Counted from the first letter of the stretch, positions 18,472 to 27,438 are shown. The stretch: DNA of 64,000 nt from Paraburkholderia caffeinitolerans (GCF_902859945.1 NZ_CADIKL010000022.1:54500-118499), one strand, 5' to 3'. A program made the numbers and translations. The notes: generated from the letters alone by a model not told the origin.

Positions 18472-18951
18472 ATGCAAGGCGATAAAAAAGTCATCGAATA
18501 CCTGAACGCGCAGCTCAAGAACGAGCTGACCGCCATTAATCAGTATTTCCTGCATGCGCGCATGTACAAGCACTGGGGCCTCGAGAAGCTCGGCAAGCAC
18601 GAGTACGACGAGTCGATCGGCGAAATGAAGCACGCCGACCTGCTCATCGAGCGCGTTTTCATGCTCGACGGCCTGCCCAATCTGCAAGACCTGCACAAGC
18701 TGCTGATCGGCGAGGAAACCAAGGAAATCCTCGAATGCGATCTGAAGCTCGAGCAGATTTCGCAGTCCACCTGCAAGGAAGCCATCGTCTACTGCGAATC
18801 GGTGCGTGACTTCGTCTCGCGCGAGATTTTCGTGACGATTCTTCATGACACCGAAGAACACATCGACTGGCTCGAAACCCAGCTCGATCTCATCGACAAG
18901 GTCGGTATCCAGAACTACCAGCAGTCGGCAATGGCTTCGGCGGAATCCTGA
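18472..18951 (+). CDS. bfr: Bacterioferritin
   Basis: A 159-residue haem-binding ferritin that oxidises and stores iron in a 24-mer. Ferroxidase ligands E18, E51, H54, E94 and H130 and the haem ligand M52 are all present. The position equivalent to E127 of Escherichia coli Bfr is Thr here, followed by Glu128 and Glu129 (DTEEHIDWLE). AAAGGACG lies eight bases before the ATG. murI follows directly. bfd, whose product releases stored iron, lies about 1.1 kb downstream. Confidence 0.95.
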   Translation: MQGDKKVIEYLNAQLKNELTAINQYFLHARMYKHWGLEKLGKHEYDESIGEMKHADLLIERVFMLDGLPNLQDLHKLLIGEETKEILECDLKLEQISQSTCKEAIVYCESVRDFVSREIFVTILHDTEEHIDWLETQLDLIDKVGIQNYQQSAMASAES

Positions 18952-18959
18952 TCACTCAC

Positions 18960-19820
18960 TTGAACGCTCCGGCTTCTTCCTGCGCCGCGCCCATCGGTAT
19001 CTTCGATTCCGGGCTCGGCGGCCTCTCGGTGCTGCGCGCCGTGCGCGCGCAATTGCCCGCCGAAAGCCTCATCTACGTGGCCGACTCGCGCTATGCGCCC
19101 TATGGCAAGCGCGACGACGATTTCATTGCCGACCGCACGCTCGCCATCTGCGAATGGCTCGTGGCGCAGGGCGCCAAGGCGCTCGTGGTGGCCTGCAACA
19201 CGGCCACCGCGCAGTCCATTGCGCTCGTGCGCGAGCGGCTCGCGGTCCCGCTCGTGGGCGTGGAGCCCGGCATCAAGCCTGCGGCGGCGCTCTCCAAATC
19301 GCGCGTGGCGGGCGTGCTCGCCACCCAGGTGACGCTGCGCAGCGCGCGCTTTCAGGCGCTGATCGAGCGTCACGCCGCCGACCTGCGCGTGCTGTGCCAG
19401 CCGGGCCACGGACTCGTGGAGGCGGTCGAGCGCTGCGACGTGAACTCGCCCGCGCTAGTCGAGCTGCTGCGCGGCTATGTGGAACCGATGCTCGAGGCGG
19501 GTGCGGACACGCTCGTGCTCGGCTGCACGCACTACCCCTTTCTCGACGCGGCCATCCGCTCGATCGTGGGCGAACGCATGACGCTCGTGGATACGAGCGT
19601 GGCCATCGCGCGCCAGCTCGAACGCGTGCTCGATCAGCATGGCCTGCGCGCACAGCCGGCCGACGGCGCCGGCGCAACCGCAGGCACGCCCGCGCGCTTC
19701 TGCTCGACCAGCGACGGCGCGCATCTGCGCACGCTCGCGGCGGCCTTGCTCGGCATCGACGCGCAAGTCGAATGCGTGAGCATCCCCTCGCCGCGCACGC
19801 GCGAACCCGAGGCGGCCTGA
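18960..19820 (+). CDS. murI: Glutamate racemase
   Basis: A 286-residue cofactor-independent racemase that supplies D-glutamate for peptidoglycan. Both catalytic cysteines are visible: VVACNTATAQ (N-terminal domain) and LGCTHYPFL (C-terminal domain). IGIFDSGLGGLSVLR marks the N-terminus. The start is TTG at 18960, eight bases after the bfr stop; the next ATG would remove the GIFDSGLGG motif. It is longer at the C-terminus than some homologues. Confidence 0.95.
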   Translation: MNAPASSCAAPIGIFDSGLGGLSVLRAVRAQLPAESLIYVADSRYAPYGKRDDDFIADRTLAICEWLVAQGAKALVVACNTATAQSIALVRERLAVPLVGVEPGIKPAAALSKSRVAGVLATQVTLRSARFQALIERHAADLRVLCQPGHGLVEAVERCDVNSPALVELLRGYVEPMLEAGADTLVLGCTHYPFLDAAIRSIVGERMTLVDTSVAIARQLERVLDQHGLRAQPADGAGATAGTPARFCSTSDGAHLRTLAAALLGIDAQVECVSIPSPRTREPEAA

Positions 19821-20035
19821 ACATCGTCCGGGCCGCCCGCGCCGGCGGTCAGCTACTGGCCCTTCCTCCGGTCAAAACCCGTCCACGCCCCACTCGCCTC
19901 TCGCTCCCGCCTTCCGGCCCCGTTTCGCACCGCCCCTACCGGACGCCCGTCCACATTGCCCCTGCGCAAAGCCCGTACTAAGGGTCCGGTTCAGTTACAA
20001 AAAATCTGTCCGCACGCTTGCCAAAGCAGGCAAAC

Positions 20036-20056
20036 ATAATGATAATAATTCGCATT
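20036..20056. promoter_or_regulatory. Fur-box-like site upstream of bfd
   Basis: ATAATGATAATAATTCGCATT closely matches the Fur consensus of GATAAT-type hexamers and lies about 25-45 bases before the bfd ATG. It suggests iron repression of bfd and possibly tonB-exbB-exbD. Confidence 0.7.
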
Positions 20057-20079
20057 AACTCTCTCTATTGCGGTCCATC

Positions 20080-20331
20080 ATGATTGTCTGCGTGTGCAAG
20101 TCCGTCTCCGACCGAACGATCCGCGCCTCCATCGCGGAAGGCATGGACTCCTTCGACGAGTTGCAGTTCGAGCTCGGCGTCGCGACCTGCTGCGGCAAGT
20201 GCGAGGAATCCGTGCGCGAAGTGATGGCGCAAAGCGGCGCCTGCGCAACGCACTGCGGCGTGAGCCATGCGCACCCGGCAGCCATCCCGCAAGCCGTTCC
20301 CCTGACGTTCTACGAGCGCAAGGCCGCCTGA
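20080..20331 (+). CDS. bfd: Bacterioferritin-associated ferredoxin
   Basis: An 83-residue [2Fe-2S] protein that docks on bacterioferritin and reduces its ferric core to release iron. The cluster cysteines are at the N-terminus (VCVCKSVSD) and in CCGKCEE near residues 43-48. The ATG at 20080 gives the family start MIVCVCK. It lies just downstream of a Fur-box-like site, matching the known iron-starvation induction of bfd. The Ala/His-rich C-terminal tail is unremarkable. Confidence 0.93.
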   Translation: MIVCVCKSVSDRTIRASIAEGMDSFDELQFELGVATCCGKCEESVREVMAQSGACATHCGVSHAHPAAIPQAVPLTFYERKAA

Positions 20332-20490
20332 TTCCCGCGCTGCGCGCCCCTCGCGGCGCGCGCCTTTGCTGTACCGCTCGCACGCGTTCACGCCCGGGCG
20401 CTTTATTGCCCGCCTTACCGCCGACAGCAAGCCAGTTTCACGACCAGCCAGCTAGCCCCCCCGTATCCTTTTGATGAGGAATGTGCCGGG

Positions 20491-20553
20491 ATGGAATTGC
20501 TGATCGGATTCGTGACCACTGTGTGTATTTCGCTGTTGATCTTTCGCAAATAA
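20491..20553 (+). CDS. Possible 20-residue single-pass membrane peptide
   Basis: An ATG at 20491 opens a frame of 20 codons, MELLIGFVTTVCISLLIFRK, which is almost entirely hydrophobic with a C-terminal Arg-Lys anchor. GAGGA lies ten bases upstream. It sits between bfd and tonB. It has the shape of a small inner-membrane protein but could be chance; no family is recognised. Confidence 0.35.
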   Translation: MELLIGFVTTVCISLLIFRK

Positions 20554-20616
20554 AGCCGCCTGTCGCGACGCGTTGCCCAGCCTGCGCGCCGTTGCCTTTC
20601 TGGCGGCCACGCTAAT

Positions 20617-21369
20617 ATGCAGGCTTCCCAAACTACCGCCCACGCGCAAGTGCTTCCAGCTTTTCGTCCCTCGGGCACGCAACGCCGTGTCGTGACCGCG
20701 TGCGCGATTGTCGTCGCGCTGCACGCCGGACTCATTGCCGTCGCGCTGTACCAACGCAATGCCGTCACGCCGGTCTCGCTCGAATCGCGGACCATCACGG
20801 CCGAGTTGCTCCAGCCAGAACCGGTCGCCGCGCCGGCCGCGATCCAGTCGACGCCCACGCCGCCTCCGCCCAAGCCGGTGCAGCGCGTGAGCCGCGAGCA
20901 ACCCAAGGTTCAGCCCAAACCCAAGCCGGCACCCACGCCGCTGCCCGTCGCCGACGCGCCCTCGCAGCACGTGGTGGAAACGAGCGCGCCCGCCGAACCG
21001 GCGCCGCCCGCGCCCACCCCGCCCGCTCCGGCGCCCGCCACACAGGCCGCCGCCCCCGCGCAAGGCAAGCCGACGATGGCGCTCTCCGCGCCCAAGAACG
21101 TCTCGCATCTCGACTGCAATATCGTCGAGCCCGATTACCCGATGCTCTCGAAGCGTCGCGGCGAGACCGGCGTGGCCCAGGTGCACTTCGTGGTGGGGCT
21201 CACCGGCAAGCTCGAAAACATCGAGCTCAGGAAGAGCAGCGGCTACAGCCGCCTCGACGACGCCGCGCTGGCCGCGATGCGCAACAGCACCTGCAAGCCG
21301 TACATGGAAGACGGTCAGCCGGTGCGCGCGGCCTACACGCAGCCATTCGATTTCAGCCTGCAAAACTAA
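20617..21369 (+). CDS. tonB: TonB energy transducer
   Basis: A 250-residue TonB. An N-terminal membrane anchor lies at about residues 25-45 (VVTACAIVVALHAGLIAVALY, with the conserved His). A long Pro/Lys/Ala-rich periplasmic spacer follows (about 65-155), then the C-terminal domain (about 165-250) with PDYPMLSKRRGETGVAQVHF. It transmits proton motive force to outer-membrane iron-complex receptors with ExbB and ExbD, encoded directly downstream. Confidence 0.92.
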   Translation: MQASQTTAHAQVLPAFRPSGTQRRVVTACAIVVALHAGLIAVALYQRNAVTPVSLESRTITAELLQPEPVAAPAAIQSTPTPPPPKPVQRVSREQPKVQPKPKPAPTPLPVADAPSQHVVETSAPAEPAPPAPTPPAPAPATQAAAPAQGKPTMALSAPKNVSHLDCNIVEPDYPMLSKRRGETGVAQVHFVVGLTGKLENIELRKSSGYSRLDDAALAAMRNSTCKPYMEDGQPVRAAYTQPFDFSLQN

Positions 21370-21424
21370 ATACGCGGTTATCTGAATTGCACCGTTTAGA
21401 CGAATTGAACTAGAGGAAAAAACC

Positions 21425-22150
21425 ATGCAGAACTACGGTATCGCCCACGTCTGGGCGCAAGGGGATTTCGTGACGCGCGGCATCGCGCTCGCGCTGCTGA
21501 TCATGTCGGTGCTGTCGTGGTGCGTGATCGTCGTGAAGGGCTGGAACGTCGCGCGGCTGAAGCGCCTCACCAAGAATGCCGAGACCTCGTTCTGGCATTC
21601 GGACGATCTCGCCGACGGCGTGAAAAAGCTCGGCAGCGGCACGCGCGAAGACAATCCGTTCCTCGCACTCGCGCTCTCGGGCCAGGAGGCCTCCGAGCAT
21701 CATCACCAGGCGCAGCCGCATCTGCATGACCGCATGGACGTCTCGGACTGGATCACGCGCTGCCTGAAGGACACTATGGATGACTCGATCGCGAAGATGC
21801 AGTCGGGCCTCGCGATCCTCGCCTCGATTGGCAGCACGGCGCCGTTCGTCGGCCTGTTCGGCACGGTGTGGGGCATCTATCACGCGCTGCTGACCATCGG
21901 CGCGACGGGCCAGACTTCGATCGACGCGGTGGCGGGCCCGGTGGGCGAGGCGCTGATCATGACCGCGTTCGGCCTGTTCGTCGCGATTCCCGCGGTGCTC
22001 GGCTACAACGCGCTCACGCGCGCCAACAAGTCGGTCGTCACGAAGCTCAACCGTTTCGCGCACGGCCTGCATGCGTTCTTCGTGACGGGCGCGCGCCTGT
22101 CGTCGACGGCGAAGGGCGGCAATCTGCGCGTCGCCGCGCGCAACCACTAA
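21425..22150 (+). CDS. exbB: ExbB proton-channel protein
   Basis: A 241-residue MotA/TolQ/ExbB-family protein with three membrane segments. The conserved block is IGSTAPFVGLFGTVWGIYHAL (about residues 136-156), followed by the third helix GEALIMTAFGLFVAIPAVLGYNA. AGAGGAAAA precedes the ATG. It forms the pentameric motor around ExbD that powers TonB. Confidence 0.93.
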   Translation: MQNYGIAHVWAQGDFVTRGIALALLIMSVLSWCVIVVKGWNVARLKRLTKNAETSFWHSDDLADGVKKLGSGTREDNPFLALALSGQEASEHHHQAQPHLHDRMDVSDWITRCLKDTMDDSIAKMQSGLAILASIGSTAPFVGLFGTVWGIYHALLTIGATGQTSIDAVAGPVGEALIMTAFGLFVAIPAVLGYNALTRANKSVVTKLNRFAHGLHAFFVTGARLSSTAKGGNLRVAARNH

Positions 22151-22169
22151 TCGAGCGGAGGCCAGCAAC

Positions 22170-22589
22170 ATGGCGATGAGCCCCTTTGCCAGCGACGACG
22201 ACGACGGCCTGATGAACGAGATCAACATGACGCCGCTCGTCGACGTCATGTTGGTTCTCCTGATCGTCTTCATGGTGACGATTCCCGTGATCCGCCACGC
22301 CGTGAAGATCGATCTGCCGCACGCGAGCAGCCAGAAGGAAGACGCCAAGCCGGCGCAGATCAACATCGCGATCGAAGCGGACGGCACGGTGCTGTGGGAC
22401 GGCGCAGCCGTCAACGACGACGCGCTCAAGACGAAGATCGCCGCAGCGGCGCAGCAGCAACCGCAGCCCGAGTTGCACTTGAACGCGGACCGCAAGGTCG
22501 CCTACGAAAAGGTGGCGCAGGTGATGTCGGCCGCGCAGAGCGGCGGCTTGACCAAGCTCGGCTTCGTCACCGATCCCGCACGCCATTGA
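22170..22589 (+). CDS. exbD: ExbD motor protein
   Basis: A 139-residue ExbD/TolR protein: a short cytoplasmic N-terminus, one membrane helix (about residues 20-40, MTPLVDVMLVLLIVFMVTIP) with the essential proton-relay Asp, and a periplasmic domain ending in KLGFVTDP. It starts 19 bases after exbB and completes the TonB motor operon, which ends at a strong terminator. Confidence 0.93.
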   Translation: MAMSPFASDDDDGLMNEINMTPLVDVMLVLLIVFMVTIPVIRHAVKIDLPHASSQKEDAKPAQINIAIEADGTVLWDGAAVNDDALKTKIAAAAQQQPQPELHLNADRKVAYEKVAQVMSAAQSGGLTKLGFVTDPARH

Positions 22590-22630
22590 GCCCGGGGCGG
22601 GTTCGAAACACCCATTTCGAAGTCCAAAGT

Positions 22631-22664
22631 AAAAGGCCCTCATCGTCAGATGAGGGCCTTTTTT
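22631..22664 (+). terminator. Terminator after exbD
   Basis: AAAAGGCCCTCATC and GATGAGGGCCTTTTTT form a long perfect stem around a 4-base loop, with a U tract. Confidence 0.85.
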
Positions 22665-23021
22665 CGTGCGCACGCGGCGCATTCGGGCGGTGGCGACGAT
22701 CCCCGACAATCGTTCGGTTCACATCGGCACATGCGACTACCGTGGTCGACACGGACTGCGCTTTCAGCCCTGAAGGCTCACTATGATAGCGGCCATCAAT
22801 TCCCGCACAAGACCGGTGCTTGGCGAGAGGGTTTCAATATATTCCTCCCGCCGTCCGCGTTCAATACTTCGGCCATTGAAAGTAACGATTGCCGGCGGCG
22901 CTTAAATGCCTAAACATAAACGGCCCACTTCGCACCCTGCGCATCGGCTCGAAGTTCATCCACGAGCAAGCGCATATGTTCGCAAAACTCACGTTTTCAT
23001 GTGCGATGCGCCATGCGGCCT
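22665..23021. other. Intergenic region without a supported gene
   Basis: About 357 bases between the exbD terminator and the 3' end of the LysR gene. Short open frames on both strands lack ribosome sites and family-like sequence. No RNA gene or repeat is evident. Confidence 0.5.
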
Positions 23022-24041
23022 TCAAACCGTTTCGCTCTTGCGCGCAGCCTTCGTTGGCGGCACGCCGCCCGCGCCGCCCTGCCCCATCAGCGCAGCCACG
23101 TCGCTCCTGAGCGGGCATTCCTGCTGCAGGCCCTGCCCCGCATCAAGCGCTTCGACCAGATAGTCGACGAACGCGCGCACGGCGGGAACCATGCCCTGGC
23201 GCGAGAGAAATACCGCATAGAGTTGCGGCACCGGCAACGTCCAGCCCGGCATCACGGGCGAGAGCTTGCCCGTGCGCAGCGCAGCGCCGTACATCATTTC
23301 CGGCATCGCGGCGATGCCGAGGCCGGCCAGCACAGCTTCGCGAATGATCGCGAGGTCGCCGGTGATGAGTCTCGGCTCGTGCTCGTGCGCGTGGTGCGTG
23401 CCGTCCGGCGCAATCAGGTGATACACGTGGCGGCCATCGCTAGTGGGCGTGTCGAGCGTTTCGAAGCGCGTGAGATCCTCGGGCGTGAGCGGCGGCGCGT
23501 TCTGCGCGAGCAGGCTCGGCGAGCCCACCAGCATCTGCTCGGTGCGCCAGAGCGGCCGCACCACGATATTGGCGTTCTCCGGCGGCTCTGAGCGCACGCG
23601 CAAGGCGATATCGACCGAATCTTCGAAAAGGTCGATCACGCGGTTCGTCACGCGCATCACCACCCGCACTTCGGGGTAGCGATGCATGAATTCGGGGATG
23701 ATCTGCGAAAAGATGGTTTGCGACAGCGTGACCGGCACGCTCACGCGCACGGTGCCGCGCGGTGACGAACGCAACGACTGAACGACGTTCACCGCGGCCT
23801 GCGCCTCCGCGAGCATCGCGCGGCAGTGCTGGTAGAAGAGTTCGCCGGCCTCGGTCAGCGCGAGCTTGCGCGTGGAACGTTGCAGCAGGCGCACGCCGAG
23901 CGACGCCTCCAGTTCGCTCACCCGCCGCGAGAGACGCGACTTCGAAATGCCGAGCACGCGTTCGGCCGCCGAGAACCCGCCGTGCTCCACCACCTGCGAG
24001 AAGTACATCAGGTCGTTCAGGTTGTGCGAATCGATTTGCAT
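23022..24041 (-). CDS. LysR-family transcriptional regulator
   Basis: A 339-residue LTTR. The helix-turn-helix lies at about residues 18-40 (GGFSAAERVLGISKSRLSRRV), and the effector-binding domain covers about 90-295. It is transcribed away from the pirin gene, sharing a 122-base intergenic region. LTTRs commonly control the divergent gene, so pirin is the likely target. A Gly/Ala/Lys-rich tail of about 25 residues follows the fold. ATG 24041 is favoured over 24065 on family length. Confidence 0.9.
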   Translation of the reverse strand: MQIDSHNLNDLMYFSQVVEHGGFSAAERVLGISKSRLSRRVSELEASLGVRLLQRSTRKLALTEAGELFYQHCRAMLAEAQAAVNVVQSLRSSPRGTVRVSVPVTLSQTIFSQIIPEFMHRYPEVRVVMRVTNRVIDLFEDSVDIALRVRSEPPENANIVVRPLWRTEQMLVGSPSLLAQNAPPLTPEDLTRFETLDTPTSDGRHVYHLIAPDGTHHAHEHEPRLITGDLAIIREAVLAGLGIAAMPEMMYGAALRTGKLSPVMPGWTLPVPQLYAVFLSRQGMVPAVRAFVDYLVEALDAGQGLQQECPLRSDVAALMGQGGAGGVPPTKAARKSETV

Positions 24042-24163
24042 GTCGTCGTTCCAGCGATGGGACAATCCATTGCGATCAGGCCACCAAACAGGCCAAATCG
24101 GCTATCTATAATAGCGGTTTGTTTCGCAAATCGCGCAATTCCCACTTTTTCGAGGTGATATCC

Positions 24164-25045
24164 ATGTCGGCCGTCCGCTCGATCGCCCACGTCTTTCCCG
24201 CTGTTCGCACCACCGAGGGCGGAGGCTTCATCGTCAATCGACCCTTCCCCACCCGCCAGCTGATGGATTTCGACCCGTTCCTGCTGCTCGACGAGATGGG
24301 ACCGGTCGATTACGCGCCCGGCGCGGCCAAGGGCGCGCCCGATCATCCGCACCGGGGCTTCGAAACGGTCACCTATATGCTCGAGGGCCGCTCCGGCCAC
24401 AAGGACTCGGCCGGCCATTCGGGCATGCTCGCGCCTGGCGATGTGCAATGGATGACGGCGGGCGCCGGTGTGGTCCACAGCGAAATGCCGGACCCCGAAT
24501 TCGTGCGCACCGGCGGCCGCATGCACGGGCTGCAGTTGTGGGTGAACCTGCCCGCCAGCGACAAGATGATTGCGCCGCGCTATCAGGAGATGCTGCACGC
24601 CCGGATTCCCCAAGGCCGCTCGGCGGACGGCCGCGCCACGGTCAAGGTAATCGCGGGCGAGTCGCTGGGCGCCAAGGCGGCCATCGAGACGCGCACGCCC
24701 ATCCTCTACTTGCACTTCACGCTCGCGCCCGGCGCGCGCGTGGAGCAGCCCGTGCCCGCGGGCTGGAACGTGTTCGCCTATGGCCTTTCCGGTACGGCGC
24801 AATACGCCGGCAATGGCGAGGCGATCGGCGCGCAGCAGATGGTGGCGTTCGCGGGCGACGGCGACACCGTCACGATCGCCACGCCTGCCGACGCGACCGA
24901 GCCCGCTGAAGTGCTGCTGATCGGCGGCCTGCCGCTCAACGAACCGGTCGTGCGCTACGGCCCGTTCGTGATGAACACCGAGCAGGAAATCCGCGAGGCC
25001 GTGCTCGACTATCAGGCCGGGCGCATGGGGCGCATCGCTCACTGA
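24164..25045 (+). CDS. Pirin-family protein
   Basis: A 293-residue bicupin. The metal-binding histidines of the N-terminal cupin are in GAPDHPHRGFETVTYMLEG (HPHRG box) and VVHSEMP. Some pirins are quercetinases and others act as redox-sensing regulators. The ATG at 24164 follows GAGGTGATATCC. It is divergent from the LysR gene, its likely regulator. Confidence 0.92.
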   Translation: MSAVRSIAHVFPAVRTTEGGGFIVNRPFPTRQLMDFDPFLLLDEMGPVDYAPGAAKGAPDHPHRGFETVTYMLEGRSGHKDSAGHSGMLAPGDVQWMTAGAGVVHSEMPDPEFVRTGGRMHGLQLWVNLPASDKMIAPRYQEMLHARIPQGRSADGRATVKVIAGESLGAKAAIETRTPILYLHFTLAPGARVEQPVPAGWNVFAYGLSGTAQYAGNGEAIGAQQMVAFAGDGDTVTIATPADATEPAEVLLIGGLPLNEPVVRYGPFVMNTEQEIREAVLDYQAGRMGRIAH

Positions 25046-25206
25046 GTGCACCGGGCGTGTCGAAAGCGAGCGGCGCGCGTTGTCGACACCTCCGCAACCT
25101 GAGCCGCTTTCCGTCACAATAAGACTTTGCGTGCCGCGCGCCCCAATGGGCCAGCCCTACGGGCCGCGGCGTGTTCCCTTTCAACCGTTCCGTCCGCGAG
25201 GAGCGC

Positions 25207-25605
25207 ATGGCCGAAACCGCAGTCACCGCACAGATTGGCTCGACCCACTATAAGGTCCAGTTCGACGACGGCACCCACACGTGGTTCGCCGACGAACCGG
25301 CATCGGCCGGCGGCGGCGACAGTGGCCCTGCGCCCTTTGCGCTGCTGCTGTCGAGCCTTGGCGCCTGCACGTCGATCACGCTGAAGATGTATGCGCAGCG
25401 CAAAGAGTGGCCGCTCGAAGGCGTGCGTGTGAAGCTCTCGATGCAAACCGGCAGCGAAGGCACCACGATCGATCGCCAGATCGCGCTCGAAGGCGCGCTC
25501 TCGGACGAGCAGCGCGAGCGTCTGCTGCAGATCGCCAACGCCTGCCCGGTTCACAAGGTCCTGACGAACTCGATCACGATCCGCTCGGGGCTTGTCGCCG
25601 CATGA
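25207..25605 (+). CDS. OsmC-family protein
   Basis: A 132-residue OsmC/Ohr-fold protein, probably a thiol peroxidase. Its two family cysteines are in LLSSLGACTSITLKMYAQRK and IANACPVHKVL. ATG 25207 with GAGGAGCGC upstream is preferred over 25171. It may act on organic hydroperoxides. Confidence 0.88.
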   Translation: MAETAVTAQIGSTHYKVQFDDGTHTWFADEPASAGGGDSGPAPFALLLSSLGACTSITLKMYAQRKEWPLEGVRVKLSMQTGSEGTTIDRQIALEGALSDEQRERLLQIANACPVHKVLTNSITIRSGLVAA

Positions 25606-25643
25606 GCGGCGGCGGACGGAAATAGCCACAAGAAGGCCGCGCC

Positions 25644-26129
25644 TTGAATTTCGAACACCTCATACAGATCAACGACCCGCTCAACCCGCTCGTCCTGCCC
25701 ATGACGCGCGAGCAGCTTTGGGAAGGTCTCGTACTGCGCGCCGAGCAGCCGCAGCTTTTCGTGATCGGTCTAGACGACTGCACGATCCTTTCGCGCGACG
25801 GCAACACGCTCGAACGCGAGCTGCACTACGGCCAGGCCACGGTGCGCGACCGCGTCACGCTCACGCCGAACGACAACGTGCGCTACGACATCCTTCCGAC
25901 TGCCGACTACGTGGGCGGCTCGCTCACGATGACGATCGAGCAACCCGACGAGTTACAGCTGTTCCTGCGCTTCGAGTACCGCACGACGCTGCCGACCGCC
26001 GACACGGAAGACGACCGCCAGACCTCGGAGATCGTGAAGTCGGCGTATCGCGAGTCGGATATCGACACCGTGCGGCTCATTCGTCAGTACGTGCAGGGGC
26101 CGGGCGAGCCGGAAGCGCCGCTGCACTGA
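25644..26129 (+). CDS. DUF1857/SRPBCC-like protein
   Basis: A 161-residue protein resembling the DUF1857 (AtaL-like) branch of the SRPBCC/START helix-grip fold, a hydrophobic-ligand pocket fold. NDPLNPLVLPMTREQLWEGL at the N-terminus is the characteristic opening of that family. It starts with TTG at 25644, 38 bases after osmC. The ligand is unknown. Confidence 0.7.
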   Translation: MNFEHLIQINDPLNPLVLPMTREQLWEGLVLRAEQPQLFVIGLDDCTILSRDGNTLERELHYGQATVRDRVTLTPNDNVRYDILPTADYVGGSLTMTIEQPDELQLFLRFEYRTTLPTADTEDDRQTSEIVKSAYRESDIDTVRLIRQYVQGPGEPEAPLH

Positions 26130-26179
26130 GCGGCTTCACGGACTGGCTGCACTGAGCGGCAGCACTGAGCGGCAGCACT
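26121..26179. repeat. Short imperfect tandem repeat at the 3' end of the SRPBCC gene
   Basis: CTGCACTGAGCGGC occurs at 26121-26134 and 26147-26160, and AGCACTGAGCGGC at 26161-26173. The first copy contains the TGA stop of the gene. It probably arose by slippage. Confidence 0.6.
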
Positions 26180-26275
26180 CCCCTTGCCACGCGCCCGGCT
26201 CGATGCCGGGCGTTGTCTTTTGCAAGCCATGCTATCGCCGCAGAATTTCGATGAATTTCTCGAAGTTGCAAATGG

Positions 26276-26296
26276 GAACGATTATCATTTATGATG
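26276..26296. promoter_or_regulatory. Fur-box-like site upstream of hemP
   Basis: GAACGATTATCATTTATGATG is close to the Fur consensus (core GATTATCATTTAT) and lies about 36 bases before the hemP ATG. hemP genes are classic Fur targets. Confidence 0.7.
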
Positions 26297-26331
26297 AATT
26301 CATCGAATCGAGATCCAACCCCGTTACGCTC

Positions 26332-26586
26332 ATGACCGAATTCAACCGCTCGTCGACCCTCAGCGTGCGCCGCACTGGCTCCGCCCTAACCGGCACGCAA
26401 AAGAGCGCCAGCCCGGCCAGCGTAAAGGCCAACACGTCGGCCACGGCCGACCCGCAAGCGAGCGCCGGTCGCACGCTCGCCAGCGACGCGCTGCTACAAG
26501 GCCGCAGCCACGTGAGCATCGTGCACAACGGCGAGACTTACCAGTTGCGCGCGACGCGGCTCGGCAAGCTGATTCTGACCAAGTGA
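26332..26586 (+). CDS. hemP: HemP haemin uptake regulator
   Basis: An 84-residue protein whose last 35 residues carry the HemP signature, ALLQGRSHVSIVHNGETYQL followed by RATRLGKLILTK. The N-terminal half is low-complexity Ser/Ala/Thr. In Burkholderia HemP is needed to activate haem-uptake genes. No haem receptor is adjacent, so it must act elsewhere. ATG 26332 is chosen because earlier starts would read through the Fur-box-like site. Confidence 0.88.
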   Translation: MTEFNRSSTLSVRRTGSALTGTQKSASPASVKANTSATADPQASAGRTLASDALLQGRSHVSIVHNGETYQLRATRLGKLILTK

Positions 26587-26794
26587 CGTTTTAGTTTTTT
26601 AGTACCGGGTATTGTGGGGACCGCCTCCACCGAGAGGCGTTGGGCATTAGCCAGCAACGACGGCTTGCACGCGAGACTAGACCCCTTCGTTCGTGCATCC
26701 CTCCTTCAAGCAGCCGTCGCAGCCAGCCAGGCCGTTTTTTTGTTCTCATGCTCAAAACCGTAGCGGCGCGCGAAGCGTTTGCCGCACGAAGCCA

Positions 26795-26836
26795 AAAAGC
26801 AAAAAGCCGCGGACAATGCCGCGGCTTTTTGCTTTT
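26795..26836. terminator. Bidirectional terminator between hemP and the HbpS-like gene
   Basis: An 18-bp perfect stem (AAAAGCAAAAAGCCGCGG with its complement) around ACAATG, with T tracts in both directions. It separates converging transcripts. Confidence 0.85.
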
Positions 26837-26884
26837 ACTGCCACACACGTCATGACGCGATGAACCGCGCCATGAACGCCATGC

Positions 26885-27292
26885 TTACTCGAGGTTCAGT
26901 GCCTTGATGCCCGCCAGTGCGATAGCCGCATCCTGGTCGGCCTTCACGCCCGAAACGCCCACCGCACCCACCACGTCGCCGTTCACGACGATCGGCAAGC
27001 CGCCTTCGAGCATCGCCGTGAGCGGCACGCTCAGGAACGCCGTGCGGCCGTCGCGGATCATCTCTTCGAAGAAGCGGCTCTCGCGGCGCCCCAGCGCGGC
27101 CGTGCGCGCCTTGCCCGGCGCCACGTCGCTGCTGATCGGCGGCGCGCCGTCGAGGCGACGCAGATAGAGCAGATGCCCACCGTCGTCGACAATCGAGATC
27201 GTCACCTTCCACTCGTTCGCACGAGCGTGCGCGATGGCCGCATCGGCCACTTTAATCACGTCTTCGTCGGTTAGTACTGCTCTGGTTCGCAT
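26885..27292 (-). CDS. GlcG/HbpS-family haem-binding-like protein
   Basis: A 135-residue DUF336 protein. Family features are the N-terminal helix with DVIKVADAAIAHA, VSIVDDGGHLLYLRRLDGAP-like strands (here TISIVDDGGHLLYLRRLDGA) and GGLPIVVNGDVVGAVGVSG. HbpS relatives bind haem or degrade it; GlcG is of unknown role. It converges on hemP. No signal peptide is seen, so it is probably cytoplasmic. Confidence 0.87.
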   Translation of the reverse strand: MRTRAVLTDEDVIKVADAAIAHARANEWKVTISIVDDGGHLLYLRRLDGAPPISSDVAPGKARTAALGRRESRFFEEMIRDGRTAFLSVPLTAMLEGGLPIVVNGDVVGAVGVSGVKADQDAAIALAGIKALNLE

Positions 27293-27438
27293 ACGTGTCT
27301 CCGATTATTCAAAAAACGGGTGGCGCACTGCCAATCCGATTTTTGAGAGTACACGCACACTTGCGCCGTGGCTCTGTCCTTCTCCGTATACCCGCCATTC
27401 GCGATTGACGAAGCTATGCGGCTTGGGTCACTTCGCAC

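Noticed and set aside
15882..18536. An 884-codon open frame antisense to the UPF0114 and fumarase genes
   Set aside because: It covers two recognisable genes on the other strand and part of bfr. The translation is low-complexity His/Arg/Asp/Val and has no start context.
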